Source: Vitellaria paradoxa (lineage: Eukaryota > Streptophyta > Magnoliopsida > Ericales > Sapotaceae). Taken from it: 64,000 nucleotides of DNA. Made by a program: the position numbers and the translations under genes. A model generated the notes under the pieces. It did no database searches. It saw only the letters and a program-made list of their open reading frames with translations, and was not told where the DNA came from. Location of the stretch: the NCBI GenBank assembly GCA_019916065.1, contig CM034233.1, forward strand, positions 51,274,447-51,338,446. Reading direction: 5' to 3'. Shown here piece by piece: positions 44,836 through 55,452 of the stretch; within the stretch, counting starts at the first letter, position 1, and the number at the start of each line of letters is the position of its first letter.

Positions 44836-45305
44836 TGTTAATTAGTCTGTAATCAATTAAATTAAATAAAATTATATTAACAAATAATCCATAACATTCT
44901 ATTCTTTAGTTATAAGAACAAGACAAAATCTTATTTGTGCTCAAACAAAACAATTTTATCCATTTACAGAGGCACAAAACATCATGCATCACAGTTCCAA
45001 TTTACTACATTGTTAAAAGAAAAAAATAGTAGCATACATCACAAAAGTTTTAAACTAGGTAAAAAAATCTGCAAGTACAAACTACTAAAATAAAGCTATC
45101 ATACATAAAATAACATCTTAGTCCAAACATCATAAATCCAAATATTATAATCCAAAGATAACAGTCAAACAAAGATACGAAAAACAGCAAATAAAGTCGA
45201 TCAATTCTTACAATAATAAAAAAAAAACATAAAAGTCTCCATACTAAGCAACACAAACATCCTACATCATCATGATCTAATCCATTTTCCTATCATCAAA
45301 AATCT

Positions 45306-46378
45306 CTAAGAACATTTCTCGAGAAATGTGTCCTCACATATCATCTTCATAGCTTTTGCATATGTCGTTGCATTAATATTCGATAGATTGTTTAGGGCCG
45401 CTAAATATTCTTTGATATACAGACGTTTCTCATTAGGCCTCTTTCCACTTGCAGCGATACTCCCTTCTGACATTTTCATTTCCATCAATTGCACCTTTCT
45501 TGCATTAGACTCAGCCATTGTCTGCAAAGCAGCAATTAGTGAGGCACCATAACTTTCCTTTTGACGCACTTTCTTTGTGGCCTTCTCATTATCCTCATTA
45601 ATCTCTAGTTTGGCCTTATCAATGTGGTCGCTTATACTACCAGTAGAAAAGGTGGATGGTGCCTTAGTAGAAGGGTAGGCATATTCACCAATTGCAAATG
45701 TATCCCGAAAAATATGCATCAGCTCCTGATTGTATGGCAGTCCATGTTTTTTGAATTTTTTGGCATATTTGTTTACTTATATGACAGATTAAAAATAGTA
45801 TTAAATTCATTAGAATAAAATTTATACAACGCAATAATGGAAAAGAAGAATAATAATAATTTTGTATAGCTTAATACTATAAAGAAACTGTAATAAAAAG
45901 TTTATATAAGTAAATATTGGAAGGAAAAAATAATACGAAGTTTATATAAGTTAATACTAGGAACGAAGAAAAATATAAAAAAATAATTTAAAGTTACCTT
46001 GAAAAGTTTATCTCGAACTTCATCTGGAGCTGTGACAGTATTTACAATAGGGTCCCATTCGACACCAGTTTGTTTAAGAATTTGTTTAAATTTATTGAAC
46101 AAAATCCGTAGTTGGTTGTACTTATTATGCAACAGGTCATTAGTGCAAGCATAACTAGTTTTGGCCAACATTTACTCCCTCATGTAGGTCTAAGCTTGCT
46201 TGGTTAATGTCCCTATTTGCCTATTTCCCTCCTTCACCTCCTCGTCCATCAAGCTAATGAAAATCCTTTCATTCTTTTTTGGCCATAAGCCAGTTTTTTT
46301 GTCATCATTTCCCTCAACATTAAGTGCTACTACATCATCTTCCTCGACATTGCCTACATTATGTTGACTACTCGCCAT
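45306..46378 (-). pseudogene. Myb/SANT-like DNA-binding protein of the Harbinger element, decayed
   Basis: The start is ATG 46,376-46,378 (MASSQHNVGNVEEDD). Exon 1 runs to 45,998 (AAG|GTAAC donor). Exon 2 covers about 45,306-45,770, with a damaged acceptor. The Myb/SANT-like trihelix region includes LWPKKNERIFISLMDEEVKE, NKYNQLRILFNKFKQILKQT and GVEWDPIVNTVTAPDEVRDK, followed by a HGLPYNQELMHIF block and a charged C-terminal tail. This is the accessory protein that binds transposon ends together with the transposase. Two stops (46,190 and about 46,172) and the weak splice site mark it as a pseudogene. It lies upstream of the transposase in the same orientation. Confidence 0.82.
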
Positions 46379-46499
46379 TACGATTATCCTGAATATCAAA
46401 GGCTTACAAGTTTCGTACCAATTCAACCAAAGAAAGAATAAAGACTTTAGAAATAGAGCCAATAAAGATCCTTAGACCACTTAGGCACCATACTTATGT

Positions 46500-47590
46500 T
46501 AGTATCCGATCATTCCCATCACACAATCCAAAAGTGGGATTTGCTTCCTATTTTATCTATAACTCTTGAAGAGTGAAAAAAAAAAAAAGCAGGCCTTAAA
46601 ATGCTGAAGAAATCAAAACATTGGTATACTGTTGGTTTTAAGTATACTGATTTATTCCACTAACTTTACAATACTGATTGTAGTTGACATTGTACCATTC
46701 AAATACACAAGATGGCATTATATTTTTGTCAGTTAAATGCCTAAGAATCTTGACATATTGTAGGCAAAGAAGTGAAGAGAACAGAATAAAGTGTGGCAGA
46801 AAAGATTAACAAAAGGCATCAAATCTCACGCTTACTTACCAAAAAAAAAAGGCATCAAATCTTAAAATAATAGACATATATTTTTTTTGGTTTTTTATTT
46901 TTTTCCAAAGTTTTCTGACACTACCTTGTGAAGAATTGCATTACAAGACAAAAAGGTGTCATAGAAAGACCTAGATTTAAAACTAATTAAAATTGAATTA
47001 AAAAAAGAATGAAACTTCTCAACTCGACCAACAAGTTTTGTGCTAAATTGTAATTGCCAAGAAAGACAGCTAAAATGCTTTTCTAGTTTTTATGTCTTTT
47101 CTAAAAAAGTGGAAATCTGAAAGATAACCTAAAAGGTAATCTGAAAGTGGCAACTAAACGGGGGAAATTACGTTGCTTGGAAAATACCAAATAATTGAGA
47201 AATAAAAGAGAAAGCAACATAATTTGGAACACGTCCAAACTTTCAAAAGTAGAATTTTCCCGAATTTACAGCCAAACAAAACTTGAGGGCACAAAAGTTT
47301 CTCTCAGCCTTATTGGCCTTACTATTCTATAGAAACACAAGTTGTGGCACTGTTAGACAAAAATAAGACATACTATCGACAGTTTAACTCTAGGACCACT
47401 TAAATTAGAGAAAGACGAGAATCAATAAAGGGGTCTACCATGAATTGGGGCCACATTTGTTATGATAACTTTAAAAGTCTTCTCAACATACTTTTCAAAA
47501 TATGTTAAAAGAGTTCACACCTTTGCGAAATAAGGAACTTAAAACAAAGCCTTAATAAGTTCATATATAAAATGATTTTGATCTTTATCT
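46500..47590. other. Non-coding interior of the Harbinger element
   Basis: No ORF or RNA gene is recognised. A segment at 47,461-47,560 (CACACCTTTGCGAAATAAGGAACTTAAAACAAAGCC) resembles 48,603-48,645, so the two may bound an inner duplication or nested element around the captured exon. Confidence 0.4.
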
Positions 47591-47723
47591 GCTTTGGGGT
47601 TCTGTTAATATAATAGTGTTTTGTAGGGCATAAAGAATTTGATCACTTTTTTGGGTTAAAATTTTTAGAAGGACTGGACTGAAGTGTTGTGCTGATCTAG
47701 AGAAAAAAAATTGAAGAACAAGT

Positions 47724-47834
47724 ATGGGTATTTTGAGCGCTGTACTAGGTTTATTTAGATTTAGAATTGGAATCCCAGTTGGGCTTGTGCTTGAGTATTA
47801 TATGTTTACCTACTTCCAACCTACTAATGTCAAG
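47724..47834 (+). pseudogene. Captured first exon of a synaptotagmin-2-like gene
   Basis: ATG 47,724 opens 37 codons, MGILSAVLGLFRFRIGIPVG then LVLEYYMFTYFQPTNVK, ending at AAG|GTCAGT, a phase-0 splice donor. This resembles the N-terminal membrane anchor exon of plant synaptotagmins of the SYT2/SYT1 type (pattern MGxxSxxLGxxGFGxGxxxGxxxGYYLFIYFQ), tether proteins at ER-plasma membrane contact sites. The following exon of that family (DPEIRPL...) is not found downstream; only intron-like T-rich DNA follows. Changes such as R for G in the helix (FRFRIG) and E for G before YY suggest decay. It lies on the strand opposite the transposase, inside the inverted ends. Confidence 0.72.
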
Positions 47835-49540
47835 GTCAGTCTCTCTTTTCTTTATCTTCACATTTTAGACTTTTTAATTTTTTGGGTCTAGTTGTTTTTT
47901 GCGTTCTTTTGTTTGATGTGGGTACTAATTGTCTTTTTTTTTTTCATTGATTCTCATCTATGCACTTAAGTATTGGACCTTCTATTTTCTTTTTCCAATT
48001 TGGTTCTATAAGATCAAACTGTAAACTAAGGAAATTGAAAACAAATCATAGGATAAACATAAGAGATATCTCTTAATAGTTTTAGTGCAGGTGAGATGAT
48101 TCTTTGTGAGTCAAAGTAAGAACATGTTAGGATGGATGGGTTTTGATACTAGAAAAACAACAATCTTTGTTAATCTGATTTCAGTTTTAGTGGCATTATA
48201 GTTGAGAGTAGTTTATGGCTAAGCAAGCAGGTTCTACTTCCTTTTGGGTAGCAGGTAGTTGCAATTTTTCTTCTCATTGATATTACACAGTTCCTAACCC
48301 TGTCTTTAAATACTTTGAGATGATTTTTTTTTTGGGTTTAAAAACTACGCGCTTGATTTCTGTTCTAATTGGTGCTCTACAAAATTCTCTGAGAATTGAA
48401 TAGGAAGAAATGGTTTGATACCATTAGTGGTTGATTTCATCAGAGTGCATCAAAATGTCTTTGGGTCTTTTCACTTGAAGAGTTCTGCACTCAGAAAGGG
48501 GAAGAAAATTCTTCCTATGGAAAAAAAAGGTTTATAACAAGGAAAAATGAAAATTGAATTTATCACTTCTACAATGTTTTTGAAAGATGTTTAAATAATT
48601 TTTACACCTTTGAAAATTGAGAAACTTTTAAACAAAGCCTTTGCCTTAGGGTCTTTTAAGTTCTATAGAATTGGGAGTAAGTTCTTCCTATCTAGAAAAT
48701 TTTTTTATCAAAGTACTATGGGACCAACTTACCACTTTCATAGTAATGACAGTAATTGTCACTCCTATCACACAATTCCAAGTGACCTATAACACCATAC
48801 CACCAACCTGCCTCTTTATGTACATCTACATCTAAAGTGGAACCACCCATCAATTTATTTATTTATTTTTATTTTATTTCTTTGAATGCTTATATTCCAA
48901 AGCTCTCACAATCTTCTACTAAGTTTCAAGGAGGGTGTTATAAATAGGAAGTGATAGGAATGACATGCGATAGGGATTGTATGATGATACCAATAGATGG
49001 GTATCAGAAAAATTGATACTAAAAACAATGATTTTATAGTTTCTTTACTTGAATTGATGCAAAGGCCTAACTTGAACATTTGCCATTCATCCGTGAGAAA
49101 CCCATCACCACATTTGGTAAAGAAAACAATGTAAAATTCCTAATTTGCTATCAATTGGCAAAACAAATAAAATAGAATAAACAAAGTCTTCTCTTTTTAT
49201 TCCAGCACAAAAACAAAGAAAGAGAACATCTTTCTATGGCAAACACAAATGCAAACAACAACAAAAATTATAATGCTAGTATAAGCTTAGGCTACAATTT
49301 TTGAGATCTTAATGGAAAAAAATATAGCACATAATATCATCAAAACACATAATATCATTTAAGCACCAATATATATATATATATATATATATCAAATTGA
49401 AAAATGTTTACCATAGAACGTCAAGGAGGCTTTTTAGATGGTTTTTCTTGTCCTGTTTCTTCAACAGTCACATTGTTGAGCCAAAAAAAAAAAAAAAGTA
49501 AACAGAAAAAAGTTAGGGTTAACAAAGATCTACACAAAGA
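47835..49540. other. Intron-like and non-coding DNA inside the Harbinger element
   Basis: The T-rich sequence after the captured exon (47,835-48,350) looks like the start of the donor gene's intron. At 48,735-48,985 the strings CACTCCTATCACACAATTCC...ATAACACC and GGTGTTATAAATAGGAAGTGATAGGAATG form an inverted repeat with a loop of roughly 130 bp, possibly a nested MITE. A TA run occupies 49,370-49,393. Confidence 0.45.
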
Positions 49541-49905
49541 AATTAGGGTATATTAAAATTTCCATTGTGGTTGGACAAAGAGAGCTTGGGTGAGGCCAGA
49601 TTTGGCAACAAGAGAAGAAATTGAGTCCAGAAAAAAAGAAATGGCAAACCCAAATCGGGTAGTTGGAGATGCAAAGAGTAGATTGTCATCGTACAAGAGA
49701 AGAAGAAGAAGAAGCAAAAGAGGAGGCCCATTTGATAACGACGAACGCCAGGTTCAGGAAAGAGAGACAGAGAGAGTGAAAAAGAAAGGGAGTAGAAGAA
49801 GATGAAGAAAAAGAAGAAGGAGAAGATTGTACCTAGAAGGAGGGGGCCAACGTTTGATTCGAAATACCCTAGGAGACTGGGAATTTTATCTGGGCAGAAA
49901 AAAGT
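49541..49905 (-). other. Purine-rich leader region of the Harbinger transcript
   Basis: A GA/AAG-rich tract (49,690-49,830 on the plus strand), pyrimidine-rich on the minus strand, lies between the right inverted end and the Myb ORF. This is where the element's promoter and leader would be. There is no ORF of note; 49,590-49,805 plus is low-complexity. Confidence 0.35.
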
Positions 49906-50106
49906 AATCTGTTTTCATGAAAAAAAATAAACATGAAAACACCTCACTGGGTGTTTCCATTTTCTGTCCCATTTTGACAATGATTTTTGTTTTTTTTTTT
50001 TTTTTTGACAACAAAAAAGCAAATATTTTTTTCAAATGCGTTTTTGTTTTCAATTTCCAAAAATATGAAAACAAAAACAGAAAATAAAAATGTTATCAAA
50101 CGGGTC

Positions 50107-50230
50107 TTATTATTAGATCAATCTTCATAACTAAAAGACAAATATATTAATTTCAATTTTAATGACTAATTATCCAAACTAATGTTTCCACTAATTAGTA
50201 ATTTTTTTTTATTTTTATAAAAAGATAACA
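50107..50230. repeat. Continuation of the inverted repeat array right of the Harbinger element
   Basis: The segment ATCAATCTTCATAACTAAAAGACAAATAT...GACTAATTATCCAAACTAATG matches the inverted copies at 41,945-42,060. It shows that the array was split by the element. Confidence 0.65.
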
Positions 50231-50689
50231 AGATCACAATCCCTAGGATTTCCTTTGAAATCCAACCTCTCCGTACGAGTTGGACAACAATCTGGCAGCG
50301 GTTATATTCAAAACGCAGTTGTTTTGATCAATATAGGCTTTGGAGTGTTTAATTTCCAATAACCAAACTGAACTTTGCATCAAATTGGAGCTTAGACTAT
50401 TGTTTTGATGTTTTTGAATCTCAAATCCATTGAAACATATTGATCTCCATCAATTCAAACATTTTCTTGTAGTACTTGACATCCTTTTGTTGAGCACCTT
50501 ACTGTTTTGTACTTTACTGTTAGAAGTTGTGCCAATGTTTCTTTTTAGCCTATTTGAACGAAATTTTTGACGAATTATAGTTGGTCTTTCAAACTCTAAA
50601 AAATATCTGACGTATTACACCTTTTTCATTTTTTTGTACTTTTTGTTGTTCCAAACAGTCTTAGAATTGCCACTCAATATGTTTGGACT

Positions 50690-51000
50690 TATGATGGGAT
50701 ATTGATTCCTTGGCTTAAGCTACCAGCCTATTGTTATCATAACACAAATGTATAGGTTACTCAATAGCAGGAGCAGTCCAACTTTAGTAATGAACTTCTT
50801 AATCTAAACAACTTCTTTGGCAATCTCTAAGGCGATAATATACCCAGATTTTGTATTGGAATTTCCAATAGTATCTTGCCTACAGTTATTTGAACTAATA
50901 GCTCTACCATTTAAGGTGAATAGAAAACCTAAACTGGACTTATGATCATCAATATCAGGCTAAAAATTTGAGTTAATGAAACCTTTCATTCTTAAGTCAT
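50690..51000 (-). pseudogene. Ty1/copia RNase H fragment
   Basis: The minus-strand translation reads NSNF then PDIDDHKSSLGFLFTLNGRA and CRQDTIGNSNTKSGYIIALE. This is the RNase H core of Ty1/copia polyproteins (family pattern DxDDRKSTSGYVFxLxGGAxSWxSxKQ, STTEAEYxA). Stops and substitutions show decay. Only this part of the element is present. Confidence 0.75.
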
Positions 51001-51720
51001 CTCCCCAAAAACTAAGAAATAAGACCTTAGTCTTTCTTAATTAGAGCTAGCAAATGGGTGGGTTTGTGTTGAGTTATAAATAGATTGTGATTAAATGGGT
51101 TGAACTCAATTATACCAATTTAATAATGGGTTATTATCAGGCAAGTTAGATACGAGTTATATCAAACCCATTTAATGATTTGCATCTTACTCTAATCCTT
51201 CAACCTCTCAATTACACATCATACTCCAAAGCAAGAGGGTATGTGGTGTAATAAAGAAAGAGGAAGACACCAGGGGCAACCACTATAAAGAGACAAAGTA
51301 ACTTTAGGGCCAACGAAAAAGGGAAAATTCTTGTGGGTCAAGTGGCACATATGCTGAGGAGCTAGTAGCTGGCTAGGGCAAGAATTAAAGATGGCATAGG
51401 AACCACCATGCTTGCTTAGGATGAACAGAGATTGAGATGCAATGCTATTTTAAGGAGTACTATCCATGTCAATTGCCCCAAGATTAAAAAACTATTTTTT
51501 TTTCTTGTTGAGAGTTTAGGTTTAAACAGAATTTCATATTTGTAAATCTAAACTCCTTTTAACTTAATGGATTGTAATACATTTAACTCTTTCTTTAGTG
51601 TGTTATTTTCTATTTTAGTCTTTTGTCACTAAGTTAATTTTTGTTTCAACTAATCCTTTTGTTCTCATATCCTTCATATTGATATTCATCTAATGTCTAT
51701 ATACTCTGGGGAATTCCAGT
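51001..51720. other. Repeat-like intergenic DNA
   Basis: Around 51,045-51,175 there are AAATGGGTGGG/TGGGTTGAACTCAATT strings of the kind found in plant hAT-type MITEs. I could not define its ends. Nothing else was recognised. Confidence 0.35.
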
Positions 51721-52045
51721 AATTATAGGTATATACAAGTGGAGTACCCACTTATAGATGGTATCAGATGCATGCTTGTTGATTAGGATGAGACATTTGG
51801 TTTTCCATTTGCTATTTAGAGAAGAACGAGTTGAGCTAGCTGATCTTGCGATGACATTTGACCCTGACAACTGGTCAGAGGTGGATTTTACATAAGGGAT
51901 AGTCTACATATCCCTTGTTGCCACTTGCTACGCCTACTGTATTTTATTTTTCATGCATTATAGGATGAGATTAACTTAAATGAGCTTGATGATGTTCCCA
52001 CTGTGGACTCCAATGAGGAGGGGGATTCTATACCCCCTAATTGAG
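51720..52045 (+). pseudogene. Possible exon remnants of an unidentified gene or transposase
   Basis: At 51,822-51,893 the frame reads EERVELADLAMTFDPDNWSE. At 51,964, after an acceptor-like TTATAG, it reads DEINLNELDDVPTVDSNEEG and then DSIPPN and stop (52,044). Acidic, aspartate-rich ends like these occur in plant hAT transposases, but no diagnostic motif is present, so this stays tentative. Confidence 0.3.
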
Positions 52046-55000
52046 TTTTTTTTTTTTTCTTGATTTAGTTAAACTAACACTAATTTGAATTTGTCTAATT
52101 AGCTAGAACTTTTCATACTCTATTATCTTTTGTCTACTATTGCACTCTTTATATTTCATAGATATATCTTGTTGAGGAGTTTTGTAAATTAAGTTGAGGG
52201 CAAAGGTTTTTGAGTGCATGCTTGATTTTTACTGATGCTTTATTGAATACCAATTTTTATACCTTTCATTATGCTCATTTTCACACTATAGACCCACCTA
52301 GGCTCTTTTTGTCGCGTTGGAAACAATGTGTGTTTTAACGTGGGAGTAGGGTCACATGATGAAATGAACTTAAAATGAATGAAAAATTTCAAAATTTAGG
52401 CAAATTTGGACCTAGCATACAGTGGGATCTTGTCTTACATAGTCATGAAAATAATGAATGGTTTGGTCTCAATTTTAAATAAGGAATGAAACTTAAAATT
52501 AAGTATAAATTTTTCTGATGCATTGAAAACTTATCATTTGAGACTACTGAATGATTGTATTAAAGATTTGAGTTCATGAGAGTCGGTTACCCAAGTGTAC
52601 CAGGACATAAATGGAGACTTAGAATCGTACATTTTCTGAGATTTTGAATCCTTAGTGCTCATTTTCTTGAGGGTTTTACATTTACCATTCTATATGATTT
52701 CTTCATCTCACTTTTCTTGAAATGCTTCACTACATTGTTTTGTTTTGGTATTAAACAGACAAAGCATTGTGTTTGATTTATGTGTAAAGATCAATGCTTT
52801 TGACAGGTATTATTAATCTAAAGAGTAATGTTAGACCATATTTCTTACATTTGGAAGCCTAAACTTTTCATTGATCACATCACCTTTGGAGCTAGTTTAA
52901 AGCCCTGAGAAAAGATGATGATGAATTTCCTTATTTTAGACACATCTATGACCCTTTTTGTCTTAATTATATAGGTGAGCCAACCTTTGCATGCCTTGGG
53001 ATATTTGTGCAAACTTTGTAATAGGGTTCATAAGGGAGGAATTGTAATTGAAAAAGTGGTAGAGCAAAAGAAGTTCATGTTAAAAAAAAAAAAGAAAAAA
53101 AGGACATCAATTTAAGAGTTCATTATTACTAGTCATATGATGAGAAAAAAATGAAAATGAAAAATTATTGACAAAAAAGAAAAGAAAAAAAAAGAAAAAA
53201 ATGAGTAAAGCTTCAGTATTTTTCATTTAAGGACTTAAAAGGAGAAAAGTTGAGGGATATTTATTGACGCTATCTCTTCATGTTCATTAGAAATGCCCTT
53301 TGATTTTTCCTGTCTTTCATTTATCTAACCAATATCTTATGGCCGAGTTACAACCTAGTAAAGACTTAATGGACTTTCGGTGAAGGATATTTTTAAGAGC
53401 ATTGATCTATTGCATGTGGTTGAATGTAGTGTTTTTGATTATGCATTGGTATATTCTTTTGTGAAGCGAAAATCACTTATATGTTTTTTGATTAGGTTCA
53501 TTGCTCAATATTGTCTTTACATTCTTACATGAACCATGAGGGAAACGCTTTTAAGAGTGATTTCTTTTGAGGGTGGACAAGTTGGTGAGATTTGAAGTTG
53601 AGGTTGCAGTGTTTTGAGTATACCTGATAATTGAATTGAATGAACAATTTGAAATAACATAGTTAAAATTTAATGGTTGAGAATTGATTGAGTTCATTAA
53701 AGAATTGTATACAATTTTTAGAACTTGTCACAAGTTCATTATTGAGACTAATTGAATTATACTAAGAACTTATTTAGGATTTCGTGGGTAGATTCACTGT
53801 AAACTCTTGCGAGACTTTACTCGTCCATTAAGGGGAAGCTAGGGGTTTGGAAGGCTTGTTACACGTAACTAAGTGCAATCATGTTTCCAACTAACCAACT
53901 AAAAAAATAATTTAGTGTTTAGTTGTTTGGTATAGGTTTGCTATAGTTTTTTTTTTTTTTTTAAATTGCTAGGTACTAGCAATTCTTAAGTTAGGGTGTG
54001 TGATTACGTTCGAAAAAGGTAATCATAAATCTTGATTTTCATTGTTATAATAGGTAAATTGCCTGCATATTTTATGTTTTTAGTCACTAATATTGGATTT
54101 TTTTAACTTTTGTAAAATTTTATAGGTTTTTAGAAAAATAATGAGCTAGAAACAATCAAGGGAAGAATGCAAGAGAAGCTAAAAAGAAAAAGAAATAAAA
54201 AATTAAAGACCAAGGTCTCTATTGTCCAGACTGGGATTGAGCCGTTCGAATGCCCCAACGTACTCAAGTATTATTTTAAGGTTTTGTATTTGCTTTATAG
54301 ACTATATATAATTATGTTTTTTCATTCAGAGGACAACAACTTTTGTACACGTTTTAGGTTTATTTTTCCAAAGTTTCTGGAGTAACTTAGAGAGCTCTTA
54401 AAATAGGGTTTTTCATTAAAATTTATAGATTAGGGTTTTGATTGAAGAAGACGATTGTTTAACTTTATTTCAAACATTAATGGATTTTATTTTCGTTGGT
54501 TATTTATTTATCTGCTATTTATTGTTAATATTTTGTTAGGCTAGTTTCTTCTATTTTGTTTCAACCATGATTGATGGGTGGATTGTTATTTGATTGTTGG
54601 GCGTGACTGTACCCATGCATGCAAGGTAAAACTTGTATATAGGGTTTTATAAATTTTATTCTCTTTATTTTCAAGACTTTCAAAAACATGTACAATCAAT
54701 CACATTTCTTTAAAATCCCTATTGATTTTACATGATAAAAACTTTCAAAATAACTTGGCATAAAAGGAACTTAATTTATACCAAAGATAAAATAATGATT
54801 ATTCTTTCAATTTTCTAATCTTAAATGTGATTTGAAGACTGTACTCTAAAATGTTATTTGGTTTTCACGAAAATATCTTTCTGGTTTATTTTTCCTATTA
54901 AACTAATATTTTTCATCATATCCAATTAATTGAATAAATAAACTCACCTGGATTTGCAGGTTGAATCAAGAATTTCTATTAATTCTTTTTACTAGAATTT

Positions 55001-55452
55001 TTTTATTTGTTGCTTTCATTATTTAATTGCTTTCTAGTTAGTTTAATTGTTCGTTGTTAGTTTTAGATGAATAGAATAGTTTAAATAGATTTATGATTGT
55101 TTATTTGTTTGTTTGTTTGTTTGTTTTTTTTTTTTTTTTTAACTAGTGTTTTAATTTTTTCATTCAATTTACATAATCTTAAAATTTTATAATCTCTCAA
55201 AAATAGTCATCACAACTTCTAACCCTATTTTTATTGTTTTTCTTTAAAATTCAATAGATAATTTAACTTAGAACAAACTATAGTAGTTATTACATTAGGT
55301 GTCTTGTAGATATGATATCAGATTCACTGGGTAAAACTTTTATCGCACACTCTTACACTTGGGAGATTACACTACATATTTTGGGGGTAGCCCAAGTTAT
55401 TTTCAGCATATAGTCCTAGATAGCCTATGTGACAATACATTAGCTGATTTTG
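52046..55452. other. Non-coding DNA, probably LTR-retrotransposon 3' remains in part
   Basis: No protein gene is recognised. CGTTGGAAACAATGTGTGTTTTAACGTGGGAG (52,314-52,345) and the long T/G-rich stretches to about 53,600 resemble the non-coding 3' part of plant Ty3/gypsy elements. The ORF at 54,167-54,385 is lysine-rich and unconvincing. A TTTG repeat with a poly-T run lies at 55,100-55,140. Confidence 0.3.

Larger units (their letters stand above)
42116..50106 (-). mobile_element. PIF/Harbinger-type transposon, 7,991 bp, with captured host sequence
   Basis: The ends are imperfect inverted repeats: GAGTTCGTTTGACAAC on the left, and GACCCGTTTGATAAC as the reverse complement of the right end, with a one-base gap. 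Weaker pairing continues for about 40 bp more. TTA flanks both sides (42,113-42,115 and 50,107-50,109), the TWA duplication of this superfamily. Inside on the minus strand are a Myb/SANT-like ORF (45,306-46,378) and a HARBI1-like transposase (43,547-44,835), the two proteins of PIF/Harbinger elements. The repeat array on the left continues on the right, as expected if the element landed in it. At 8 kb it is longer than most; the extra DNA includes a synaptotagmin-like exon at 47,724-47,834. All its own genes are decayed. Confidence 0.85.
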
